64,000 nucleotides of DNA, taken from contig NZ_FQZT01000010.1 in assembly GCF_900142125.1 (NCBI RefSeq), forward strand, positions 1-64,000, given 5' to 3'. Position 1 is the stretch's first letter. Each line of letters begins with the position of its first letter. The stretch comes from Malonomonas rubra DSM 5091. GTDB lineage: Bacteria; Desulfobacterota; Desulfuromonadia; Desulfuromonadales; Geopsychrobacteraceae. The position numbers and the translations under genes are program-made. The notes beneath the pieces are model-generated. The model saw only the letters and a program-made list of their open reading frames with translations. It did no database searches and was not told the origin of the DNA. This document shows positions 17,841-25,005 of the stretch, piece after piece.

Positions 17841-18090
17841 AAAGTTCGATCTCCTCTTGGCGGGATCGGCGGAAAAGGATGAGGCGAAGACTTCCCTCGC
17901 GATAGATCACTACCGCAGACCAATGTTTCCCCCCAATTTTTCCGATAACCAGATATCTTGGTTCATCAATCGTTTTAGCTGGTATCTCCAATAAGTCCGG
18001 ATCGACCCAAAGGTTCTGAGCTACATCGAAATCAATTCCGTGCTTCTCTAGATCGATGGCGCTCTTTTTCAGGACGTATTCGAAACTCAT
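17830..18090 (-). CDS. brnT: BrnT-family (DUF497) toxin
   Basis: This 86-aa RelE-fold ribonuclease toxin matches the BrnT/DUF497 pattern: FEYVLKKSAIDLEKHGIDFDVAQ at the N-terminus, then RYLVIGKIGGKHWSAVVIYREGSLRLI and the terminal RRSRQEEIELYE. The ATG at 18090 gives the conserved N-terminus; an upstream TTG-start extension runs through the promoter and is rejected. The leader is very short: a TATGAT -10-like box lies only about 12 bases before the ATG. Confidence 0.85.
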   Translation of the reverse strand: MSFEYVLKKSAIDLEKHGIDFDVAQNLWVDPDLLEIPAKTIDEPRYLVIGKIGGKHWSAVVIYREGSLRLILFRRSRQEEIELYES

Positions 18091-18130
18091 GGTATAAAAA
18101 TCATACCTTAATCCACCTATTGTCAACATC
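18091..18130 (-). promoter_or_regulatory. Promoter and palindromic operator of the BrnTA-type operon
   Basis: TTGACA (minus strand, about 18124-18119) is followed by TATGAT. GGTATAAAAATCATACC (18091-18107) is a palindrome directly before the toxin ATG, and a further GGTATGAT copy lies upstream. This pattern fits autorepression by the antitoxin. The -35/-10 spacing of 15 is short. Confidence 0.5.
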
Positions 18131-18326
18131 ATACCTGGGTGGAAGGACTTCTAAGGAAGAGCCGATTCGCAAAAAATTGCCGACTTTTGACTAGATTTTT
18201 CCACCGCTAAGTATTTGAAAATAGAGGAATCAGCGAGTAGCGATCATTGCGGGAGGACATTTGGGAAAAATCTAGTTGCCTGCGCTGTAACTCCACTCAA
18301 TAGATTTGTAACTAGCTGAACATATG

Positions 18327-18364
18327 AAAAAAGAGGTTAGGACTTTTGTCCTAACCTCTTTTTT
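18327..18364 (-). terminator. Terminator of the tRNA-Gly operon
   Basis: A 17-bp perfect stem (AAAAAAGAGGTTAGGAC mirrored) with a TTTT loop ends in six T residues on the minus strand, four bases after the CCA end of the distal tRNA gene. Confidence 0.92.
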
Positions 18365-18367
18365 AGA

Positions 18368-18442
<75 letters not shown>

Positions 18443-18480
18443 AAACTCTATTTACAGCTGCTTGTAGCAGCTTATTTCAG

Positions 18481-18555
<75 letters not shown>

Positions 18556-18589
18556 TCAGTATTTATGCCCGCCGTGACGAGCGGATGCA

Positions 18590-18619
18590 TTTATAGCAAA
18601 ACGATTTGCGAGGTGTCAA
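18590..18619 (-). promoter_or_regulatory. Sigma-70-type promoter of the tRNA-Gly pair
   Basis: On the minus strand, TTGACA (18619-18614) and TATAAA (18595-18590) are separated by 18 bases, followed by a GC-rich stretch as is usual for stable-RNA promoters. Confidence 0.75.
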
Positions 18620-18672
18620 TAAAAAACAGTCTTTTTTCTCGAATCGCTAAACTGCTGATAAATCGAAGCTTT

Positions 18673-19266
18673 CTATCGAGCGAAAAGTTTAAAGAACTTT
18701 GCCAGGTAATCGAACCCGGACCAGAGAGTCATAATCAGGGAGATATAAAAGAAAAAGATGCCAGCATTGTGGAACGAAGCATGGAACAGGTCGACTTCAA
18801 GACCGAAAAACCAGTAATAACGGTAATGTAACAACAATCCGATAATCGCAACCATCTGGAAAATGGTCTTGTATTTACCAAGGTTGCTGGCAGCGATGAC
18901 AATGCCTTCCGCAGAGGCGATTGAACGCAAACCGGTCACCAGCATTTCACGACCTAGAATCAGAAAAACCGCCCAGGCCGGAACCCGATCGAGTGGGATC
19001 AGCATGATAAGGGCAGCCATCACAATAAGTTTGTCCGCCAGCGGATCAAGGAATTTCCCGAGCACAGTGACGATCTCCCATTTGCGCGCCAGATAGCCAT
19101 CCAGCCAATCGGTGATCGCCGCAAGGGAGAAAATAAAGGCTGCCCAGAAGCTCGTCGTTTTCGATTCGAACATCAACAGAACAACAACCACTGGTACGGC
19201 CCCGATCCTGGCAAGGGTAAGAATGTTGGGGAGGTTCATCAGTTTGGTGTCGGTGGTATTACTCAT
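18673..19266 (-). CDS. pgsA: CDP-diacylglycerol-glycerol-3-phosphate 3-phosphatidyltransferase
   Basis: This membrane enzyme makes phosphatidylglycerol phosphate, the committed step to anionic phospholipids. The 197-aa protein begins with NLPNILTLARI and carries the CDP-alcohol phosphotransferase signature DWLDGYLARKWEIVTVLGKFLDPLADK, with all aspartates present. Several hydrophobic helices follow. Its ATG is immediately adjacent to the stop of the lytic transglycosylase gene, so the two are cotranscribed. Confidence 0.95.
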   Translation of the reverse strand: MSNTTDTKLMNLPNILTLARIGAVPVVVVLLMFESKTTSFWAAFIFSLAAITDWLDGYLARKWEIVTVLGKFLDPLADKLIVMAALIMLIPLDRVPAWAVFLILGREMLVTGLRSIASAEGIVIAASNLGKYKTIFQMVAIIGLLLHYRYYWFFGLEVDLFHASFHNAGIFFFYISLIMTLWSGFDYLAKFFKLFAR

Positions 19267-19836
19267 TTAATTGATAACCTTTTCACGGCGATAATAGTCG
19301 ATATATTTCTTCACCCTTTTTACATAATTTTGCGTCTCTTTGTAAGGGGGAATACCGCCATATTTACGCACGGCCGATGGTCCCGCGTTGTATGCGGCCA
19401 GTGCATAATCAAGGTTAAAGTTGAAAGAATCAAGCATTTTACGCAAATACAATGAGCCACCGTAGATCGATTGGCGGGGATCAAAGGGGTTACTGACACC
19501 GACTTCACGAGCGGTTCCCGGCATCAATTGCATCAACCCCTGGGCACCTTTGTGAGAAACCACGCTGGGATTGAAATTGCTTTCGACCTTTATAACAGCT
19601 TTGACCAAGGCAGATTCCAGCCTGAATTTGCTGGCAAAATGCTCTATCAGATCTTCAATCCTGTTCCCATCTCTATCACCACGATACAGGCGATAGTGAT
19701 TGCCAGTTGGGACATTCGTAAAATGCAGCTGGCCATTCGCATCGACGTAGCGATAGATTGCGGCGGCGGCATCGCTACAGAACCCGAACAGCATGAAAGC
19801 AGCGGCAATAAAGATATGAAGTCTCTTTATGAGCAT
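19267..19836 (-). CDS. Lytic transglycosylase with N-terminal DUF4124-like segment
   Basis: This exported peptidoglycan lytic transglycosylase has 189 aa: a signal peptide (to about residue 26, ending DAAAA), a short DUF4124-like beta segment (IYRYVDANGQLHFTN), then an SLT domain from about residue 60. The catalytic glutamate is E85 in KVESNFNP; SHKGAQGLMQLMPGTA and the YNAGP motif follow. It cleaves the MurNAc-GlcNAc bond with anhydro product formation. It lies directly upstream of pgsA on the same strand. Confidence 0.93.
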   Translation of the reverse strand: MLIKRLHIFIAAAFMLFGFCSDAAAAIYRYVDANGQLHFTNVPTGNHYRLYRGDRDGNRIEDLIEHFASKFRLESALVKAVIKVESNFNPSVVSHKGAQGLMQLMPGTAREVGVSNPFDPRQSIYGGSLYLRKMLDSFNFNLDYALAAYNAGPSAVRKYGGIPPYKETQNYVKRVKKYIDYYRREKVIN

Positions 19837-19892
19837 TCTGTAATCTTAGCCGAAGTGATTTTATAATTCAACAGCGTAATTCCGTGAATTTC

Positions 19893-19921
19893 TTGACATC
19901 ATTGACAGCGCAACCGATAAT
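19893..19921 (+). promoter_or_regulatory. Sigma-70-type promoter of nadB
   Basis: TTGACA (19893-19898), a 17-base spacer and GATAAT (19916-19921) lie 65 bases before the nadB start. This is the best promoter match in the intergenic region. Confidence 0.75.
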
Positions 19922-19985
19922 GCCGCTCATGAAAATGTAACTTGTATTTGCATTGCTGACCAACGTTTGTCAGGACACCCAAATC

Positions 19986-21608
19986 ATGAAAATTACATCA
20001 GATTTTCTCGTTATCGGGACCGGGATCGCCGGTCTTTCCTATGCACTTAAAGTTGCCGACAAGGGAACTGTCTCCCTGATTACCAAAAGAGATATCGACA
20101 TCACCGCAACCCAATTGGCCCAGGGTGGCATTGCTGCAGTCTCCTCCAAGGAGGACAGTTTTCAGGCCCATGCAAAGGACACCATGGTTGCCGGAGTCGA
20201 CTTACCCCATGCCGACGTTGTCGATCTTGTGGTTGAAGCCGGCCCGAAAGCAGTCGCTGATCTGATCCAATGGGGAGTCAATTTCAGCCGTAACCGTGAT
20301 AACGAATACGATTTGACACGTGAAGGCGGTCACAGTCACCGACGCATTCTCCACGCCAAAGATGCCACCGGTCGCGAAATCGAGCGTGCGCTGGTAGAAG
20401 CGGCGCAGGCACATCCGAACATTACGCTTTATCAGCACCACATCGCCGTCGATCTTATTACCGAGGCGAAAATCCAGAAACAAGAACTTGATGAGAATCG
20501 CTGCCTCGGTGCTTACATCCTTGATATCAAAAACGATGAAGTCATCACTTTTGGCGCCCGTTTCACCGTGCTGGCAACCGGTGGAGCCGGGAAGGTTTAT
20601 CTTTATACCTGCAACCCGGATATTGCCACCGGCGACGGATTGGCAATCGGCTGGCGTGCGGGAGCGTCTGTAGCCAACATGGAATTCATGCAGTTCCACC
20701 CGACGACTTTATACCACCCGAACGCTAAATCTTTCCTGATTTCAGAAGCCGTGCGAGGCGAAGGAGCTATCCTCAAGCGCAGCGATGGCTACGCCTTCAT
20801 GCCCGATTACCACGACCTGAAAGACCTTGCTCCCCGTGATATTGTCGCCCGCGCCATCGATAACGAGATGAAAAAGCATGGCGACGACTGCGTATTCCTC
20901 GACATCACGCACAAAGGCGAAGACTACATCAAAGATCGCTTCCCGACAATCTACCAGACGTGCCTCGAATACGGCATCGACATGACTAAAGAGCCAATTC
21001 CCGTCGTTCCGGCAGCGCATTACCTGTGCGGCGGATTGAAGACCGACACCAACGGCGAAACCAGCATTCGTAACCTCTTTGCCATCGGCGAAGTAGCCTG
21101 TACCGGCTTGCACGGTGCCAACCGGCTGGCCAGCAACAGCTTGCTCGAAGGGATCGTTTTCGCCAAATTTGCGGCTGAAGAGTCGATCAAACGATTGACC
21201 GAGGAGCCGCCATCTTTCCCGTCGATCGAGCCTTGGGATTGTGGCAGTGCGACCTGCAGTGACGAAGAGGTTGTGGTGGCTCACAACTGGGATGAAATCC
21301 GCCGCAGCATGTGGAACTATGTCGGCATCGTTCGTTCCAACAAGCGTCTGCACCGGGCCATGAGCCGCATCAACCTGATCCAGGAAGAGATCATCGAATA
21401 TTACTGGAATTTTTATATCACGTCCGACCTGATCGAACTGCGCAACATCACTACTGTCGCCAAACTGATCGTGCAAAGTGCCTTGATGCGCAAAGAAAGC
21501 CGTGGGCTGCATTACACCATCGATTATCCGGAAGCGGATGCGAACTCCCTGCATGACACCATAATTCCCGGTTGCCAATACGCCAATCCATCTGAAACGG
21601 AAAAATAA
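19986..21608 (+). CDS. nadB: L-aspartate oxidase
   Basis: This FAD enzyme oxidises L-aspartate to iminoaspartate, the first step of de novo NAD synthesis. In its 540 aa, the dinucleotide-binding loop VIGTGIAGLSYAL is at the N-terminus. LAQGGIAAV, GGHSHRRILHAKDATG and the FAD segment GEVACTGLHGANRLASNSLLE, typical of NadB, follow. ATG 19986 was chosen because it precedes the conserved KITSDFLVIG; an ATG 11 codons upstream has no better support. nadA and nadC are not in the window. The C-terminal helical domain is complete. Confidence 0.95.
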   Translation: MKITSDFLVIGTGIAGLSYALKVADKGTVSLITKRDIDITATQLAQGGIAAVSSKEDSFQAHAKDTMVAGVDLPHADVVDLVVEAGPKAVADLIQWGVNFSRNRDNEYDLTREGGHSHRRILHAKDATGREIERALVEAAQAHPNITLYQHHIAVDLITEAKIQKQELDENRCLGAYILDIKNDEVITFGARFTVLATGGAGKVYLYTCNPDIATGDGLAIGWRAGASVANMEFMQFHPTTLYHPNAKSFLISEAVRGEGAILKRSDGYAFMPDYHDLKDLAPRDIVARAIDNEMKKHGDDCVFLDITHKGEDYIKDRFPTIYQTCLEYGIDMTKEPIPVVPAAHYLCGGLKTDTNGETSIRNLFAIGEVACTGLHGANRLASNSLLEGIVFAKFAAEESIKRLTEEPPSFPSIEPWDCGSATCSDEEVVVAHNWDEIRRSMWNYVGIVRSNKRLHRAMSRINLIQEEIIEYYWNFYITSDLIELRNITTVAKLIVQSALMRKESRGLHYTIDYPEADANSLHDTIIPGCQYANPSETEK

Positions 21609-21620
21609 GGAGAGCTTTTC

Positions 21621-21893
21621 GTGGATATCGATACCATCAGGCTGAAAATCAATGAGCTGGATGCCGAACTGCTGCGGATATTTAACGAACGTGCAGCACT
21701 GGCGCTGGAAATCGGCCACATAAAAAAGAAAATCGGTTTGCCGATCTACGACCCGAAACGGGAAAAACTGATTTTCGAACGAATGAAAGAGGAGAACCCG
21801 GGGCCCCTGGACAATGAAGCGATTGTCAGACTTTTCGAACGTGTGATCGATGAAAGCCGGAGCCTGGAACGGGCAAAAAGTAAAGGGGATTGA
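21621..21893 (+). CDS. Chorismate mutase (AroQ type)
   Basis: This 90-aa all-helical chorismate mutase has DIDTIRLKINELDAELLRIFNERAALALEIGHIKKKIGLPIYDPKRE with the conserved arginine, lysine and glutamate positions of AroQ enzymes. It converts chorismate to prephenate for Phe/Tyr synthesis. It uses a GTG start with AAGGAGAG nine bases upstream, and lies 12 bases after nadB, so it is probably in the same operon. It is followed by a regulatory-domain gene with a one-base gap. Confidence 0.9.
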   Translation: MDIDTIRLKINELDAELLRIFNERAALALEIGHIKKKIGLPIYDPKREKLIFERMKEENPGPLDNEAIVRLFERVIDESRSLERAKSKGD

Positions 21894-21894
21894 A

Positions 21895-22104
21895 ATGCTG
21901 GTGATTATGAAAAAAACTGCCACCGAAGCAGAACTGGAAGAGACCAAACAATTCCTGGTTGAACAGGATTGTGATTTTCATCAATCAACCGGAGCCGATC
22001 GGATTATCCTCGGCGTTGTTGGCGATACCAGCCTGATTGATGAAACAACCCTGCGGAACCTGCCCGGGGTTCTGGATGTTTATCGCATTCCAAGCGAAGA
22101 ATGA
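21895..22104 (+). CDS. Free-standing DAHP-synthase-type ferredoxin-like domain
   Basis: This 69-aa protein has the pattern LVIMKKTATEAELEETKQFLVEQ...STGADRIILGVVGDTS...LPGVLDVYRI. It resembles the N-terminal ferredoxin-like regulatory domain of type I-beta DAHP synthases, which binds Phe/Tyr in Thermotoga-type enzymes. The barrel domain that normally follows is absent: the gene ends in TGA and a terminator. It is coupled to chorismate mutase. It may act in trans as an effector-binding subunit, or it may be a remnant of a split aroF. Confidence 0.75.
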   Translation: MLVIMKKTATEAELEETKQFLVEQDCDFHQSTGADRIILGVVGDTSLIDETTLRNLPGVLDVYRIPSEE

Positions 22105-22107
22105 AAA

Positions 22108-22139
22108 AACGGGGTGTTGAATCGATTCAACGCCCCGTT
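22108..22139. terminator. Terminator between aromatic genes and pyrE
   Basis: A 15-bp stem (AACGGGGTGTTGAAT with its complement, one G-T pair) has a two-base CG loop. On the minus strand it is followed by TTTTTT, fitting termination of pyrE. On the plus strand it follows the regulatory-domain gene by four bases. Confidence 0.88.
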
Positions 22140-22160
22140 ATAAATTGCAGCAAGCCGAAA

Positions 22161-22712
22161 TTAACCGACAACTTCGGTGCGGGTAAAAACAGCCCGCAGT
22201 TTCTGACCTGCCGACTCAATCGCTTCACGTGCCCCCTCTTCGCGGTCGACCAGGGTAACGATGCCAAGAACGACCAGCCCCTCCTCTTCTGCACGTTCAA
22301 CAGCTTTAAGCGATGACCCGCCAGTCGTCGTGACATCTTCAACGATAACAACACGTGATCCGGGCGGAAGATTTTTCCGGCCTTCCAGCCACTGACCGGT
22401 TCCGTGCCCTTTCGGCTCCTTGCGGATGATAAAGGCATGGACATCTTCGCCATCCAGTTGAGCTGCGATTGATGTTGCCGTAGCGATCGGGTCGGCGCCA
22501 AGGGTCAGACCACCAACACCGTCGATCGGCCCTTCAAACGCCTTTACTTCTTCCCAAAAGGCCTTGCCGACCAGCAAACCGCCTTTTGCGTGCAGGGTCG
22601 TCTGCTTGCCGTCAAAATAGAAATTGCTTTTGCGGCCCGACGCCAGCGTGACTTCACGCTGTTCGTAAGACATCTCTACCAGAATCGGCTTCAACTCTTC
22701 TTTTACACTCAT
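22161..22712 (-). CDS. pyrE: Orotate phosphoribosyltransferase
   Basis: PyrE transfers PRPP ribose-phosphate to orotate, giving OMP in pyrimidine synthesis. The 183-aa protein has the PRPP loop VVIVEDVTTTGGSSLKA and SGRKSNFYFDGKQTTLHAKG near the N-terminus. ATG 22712 has GAGGAG seven bases upstream; the TTG one codon earlier is not needed. It lies downstream of the purine genes on the same strand with about 50 bases between. Confidence 0.95.
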   Translation of the reverse strand: MSVKEELKPILVEMSYEQREVTLASGRKSNFYFDGKQTTLHAKGGLLVGKAFWEEVKAFEGPIDGVGGLTLGADPIATATSIAAQLDGEDVHAFIIRKEPKGHGTGQWLEGRKNLPPGSRVVIVEDVTTTGGSSLKAVERAEEEGLVVLGIVTLVDREEGAREAIESAGQKLRAVFTRTEVVG

Positions 22713-22763
22713 CAAGAACTCCTCGAATTAACTTTAAATACTCTGTCCCAAACAGCTGATTAA

Positions 22764-24170
22764 TCAGAACAAGCCAAGTTGCTTGTCTGATTTCAGGCGA
22801 GGGAATTTGACCGGATATTCTCCCGAGAAACATGCGTCGCAGAAACCGATCTTATCATCACCGTGCATAGTAACAGCTTCATGCATCCCTTCAATCGACA
22901 AGTAGCCAAGAGAATCGGACGTGATGTACCGGTTGATCTCATCAATAGAGTGCGATGCAGAAATCAGTTCTTTACGTGACGGGGTATCAATGCCGTAAAA
23001 GCATGGGTAGCTGGTCGGCGGACTGGAAATCCGGACATGAATTTCCTTGGCTCCCGCGTTGCGAATCATTTTGACGATTTTACGCGAGGTGGTGCCACGA
23101 ACGATCGAATCATCAATTACGACAACTTTCTTTCCTTCGATGATTTCACGCACCGGGTTCAACTTCAGCTTAACACCGAAATGCCGGATCGATTGCTGCG
23201 GTTCGATGAACGTCCTGCCGACGTAATGATTCCGGATCAGCCCAAGCTCCAGCGGCAAACCAGCCTCTTCCGCATAGCCCATGGCGGCAGGAACTCCGGA
23301 GTCTGGCACGGCGATAACAATATCAGCATCAACCGGATATTCGCGCGCCAGCTGATGACCAAACTCTTTTCGCACGGTATAAACCATGCGGCCAAAAATA
23401 CGACTGTCCGGGCGAGCAAAGTAGATATGCTCGAAGACACAGGGAGTATTCTTGGTCTCTTTAAACGGCGAGAAGCTCTTCATGCCATCTTTATCGACCA
23501 CGATCATTTCACCCGGGTCAAGCTCACGGATAAACTCGGCTTCGATCAGGTCAAAAGCACAGGATTCAGAAGCAACAACATAAGCGCCATCAAGCTTGCC
23601 GAGGCTCAAAGGGCGGAAACCATTCGGGTCGCGCACTGCAATCATCCGGGTTTCGGTCAGAAAAACCAGGCTGTAAGCCCCTTTGACCTGGTGCAGGGAT
23701 TCACAGATACGATCGATCAGGGAATCGGATTGTGCACGGGCAATCAGGTGGATAATAGTTTCAGTATCAGCCGTCGTGGAAAAGATCGAACCACTGTTTT
23801 CCAACTGGGTGCGCACTTCCATCGCATTGACAAGATTGCCATTGTGGGCAACAGCAATGCTGCCACGAGCGTAATCGACCATGATCGGCTGACAGTTTTT
23901 CATGTCGTTGCCACCGGCGGTCGAATAGCGGACATGGCCGATAGCGGCATGCCCCGGCAGGTTTTCGAAGATATCATCTTTTTTGAAGACATCGGAAACC
24001 AACCCCATGCCGAGGTGCGACTTCAGATGATAACCGTCCGAAGCGACGATACCGCAACTTTCCTGGCCACGATGCTGCAGCGCGTAAAGGCCGAGGTAGC
24101 TGAGGTTGGCCGCTTCCGGGTGGCCGAAAATACCGAACACCCCGCATTCTTCATGTAATTTATCAAACAT
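22764..24170 (-). CDS. purF: Amidophosphoribosyltransferase
   Basis: This is the first committed enzyme of purine synthesis (PRPP + Gln to phosphoribosylamine). The 468-aa protein has a short propeptide before the N-terminal nucleophile cysteine (C9, ECGVFGIFG), the glutaminase domain, and the PRPP motif [19 protein letters not shown]-terminal cysteines in [11 protein letters not shown] with further upstream cysteines match the 4Fe-4S, B. subtilis-type class. It is the last gene of purL-purQ-purF, eight bases after purQ. Confidence 0.96.
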   Translation of the reverse strand: MFDKLHEECGVFGIFGHPEAANLSYLGLYALQHRGQESCGIVASDGYHLKSHLGMGLVSDVFKKDDIFENLPGHAAIGHVRYSTAGGNDMKNCQPIMVDYARGSIAVAHNGNLVNAMEVRTQLENSGSIFSTTADTETIIHLIARAQSDSLIDRICESLHQVKGAYSLVFLTETRMIAVRDPNGFRPLSLGKLDGAYVVASESCAFDLIEAEFIRELDPGEMIVVDKDGMKSFSPFKETKNTPCVFEHIYFARPDSRIFGRMVYTVRKEFGHQLAREYPVDADIVIAVPDSGVPAAMGYAEEAGLPLELGLIRNHYVGRTFIEPQQSIRHFGVKLKLNPVREIIEGKKVVVIDDSIVRGTTSRKIVKMIRNAGAKEIHVRISSPPTSYPCFYGIDTPSRKELISASHSIDEINRYITSDSLGYLSIEGMHEAVTMHGDDKIGFCDACFSGEYPVKFPRLKSDKQLGLF

Positions 24171-24178
24171 CGGAATTC

Positions 24179-25003
24179 CTATTTCAGCAGTTCTTCACGA
24201 ATAAAGCGGACAGCGTTCTGATACATCCACAATCCCATCCCCTCTTCCGGCATGTCCTCGCGAGTCCAGCGCGGATGGTGGGTCCGGTGAATATACGCTT
24301 CCGGATGCGGCATCAGCCCGAACAAACGACCTGTCGGATCACAGATGCCAGCAATAGAAGCCTCACTTCCATTCGGGTTGTCCGGATACACCATAGTTGG
24401 GTTCAAGTCAGCATCGGCATACTTGACCACCGCCAGGTTCTGCTGCTCAAGCTGCATCAGGGTGCCCTTGTTATCAGTAACAAATTTCCCCTCACCATGA
24501 CGTACCGGCAGGTAAACGGCATCCAGGCCACGGGTAAAAACGCATGGAGACTCGGGATCAACCTTGAGCCATGCCCAGCGATCCTCGAAGCGCCCACCGT
24601 CGTTAAAGGTCAATGAACAGCTTTGTTTGCTCTCCCCTGTCAGCGCAGGCAACAGGCCCATTTTAACCATCAACTGGAAACCGTTGCAGACCCCCATCAC
24701 CAGTTTACCCGCGGCGACGAAACGACGGATCTGGTCGGCGATGGTTTCATCGGAACCGGCAATTTTTGCGTGCAACAGGCGGTTGGCACCGGCTTTGGCG
24801 CTACCGAGATCGTCACCGTCGAGGAAACCGCCGGCCAGATTGAGAAAATGGTAATCGTCCAGCTTGACCCGTCCGGCGAGCAGTTCTGCAACATGGACGA
24901 TATCGGACACATCGGCACCGGCCAGCTTGCAGGCGAAAGCAACCTCGCGCTCGCAGTTGGTGCCGTTGCCGGCAATGACAATCGCTTTAACTTGTTTGGG
25001 CAT
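24179..25003 (-). CDS. purQ: Phosphoribosylformylglycinamidine synthase glutaminase subunit
   Basis: This class I glutamine amidotransferase supplies ammonia to PurL. The 274-aa protein has the nucleophile cysteine in GVCNGFQLM and the His/Glu pair in [11 protein letters not shown]. It is longer than B. subtilis PurQ (about 227 aa), as in the variant found with intermediate-size PurL. ATG 25003 lies just after the purL stop (two bases apart), indicating coupling. Confidence 0.94.
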   Translation of the reverse strand: MPKQVKAIVIAGNGTNCEREVAFACKLAGADVSDIVHVAELLAGRVKLDDYHFLNLAGGFLDGDDLGSAKAGANRLLHAKIAGSDETIADQIRRFVAAGKLVMGVCNGFQLMVKMGLLPALTGESKQSCSLTFNDGGRFEDRWAWLKVDPESPCVFTRGLDAVYLPVRHGEGKFVTDNKGTLMQLEQQNLAVVKYADADLNPTMVYPDNPNGSEASIAGICDPTGRLFGLMPHPEAYIHRTHHPRWTREDMPEEGMGLWMYQNAVRFIREELLK

Positions 25004-25005
25004 CT

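Noticed and set aside
9067-18132. Prophage or integrative element between tRNA-Gly copies
   Set aside because: There is no integrase, structural phage gene or conjugation gene; only the tRNA duplication suggests transfer.
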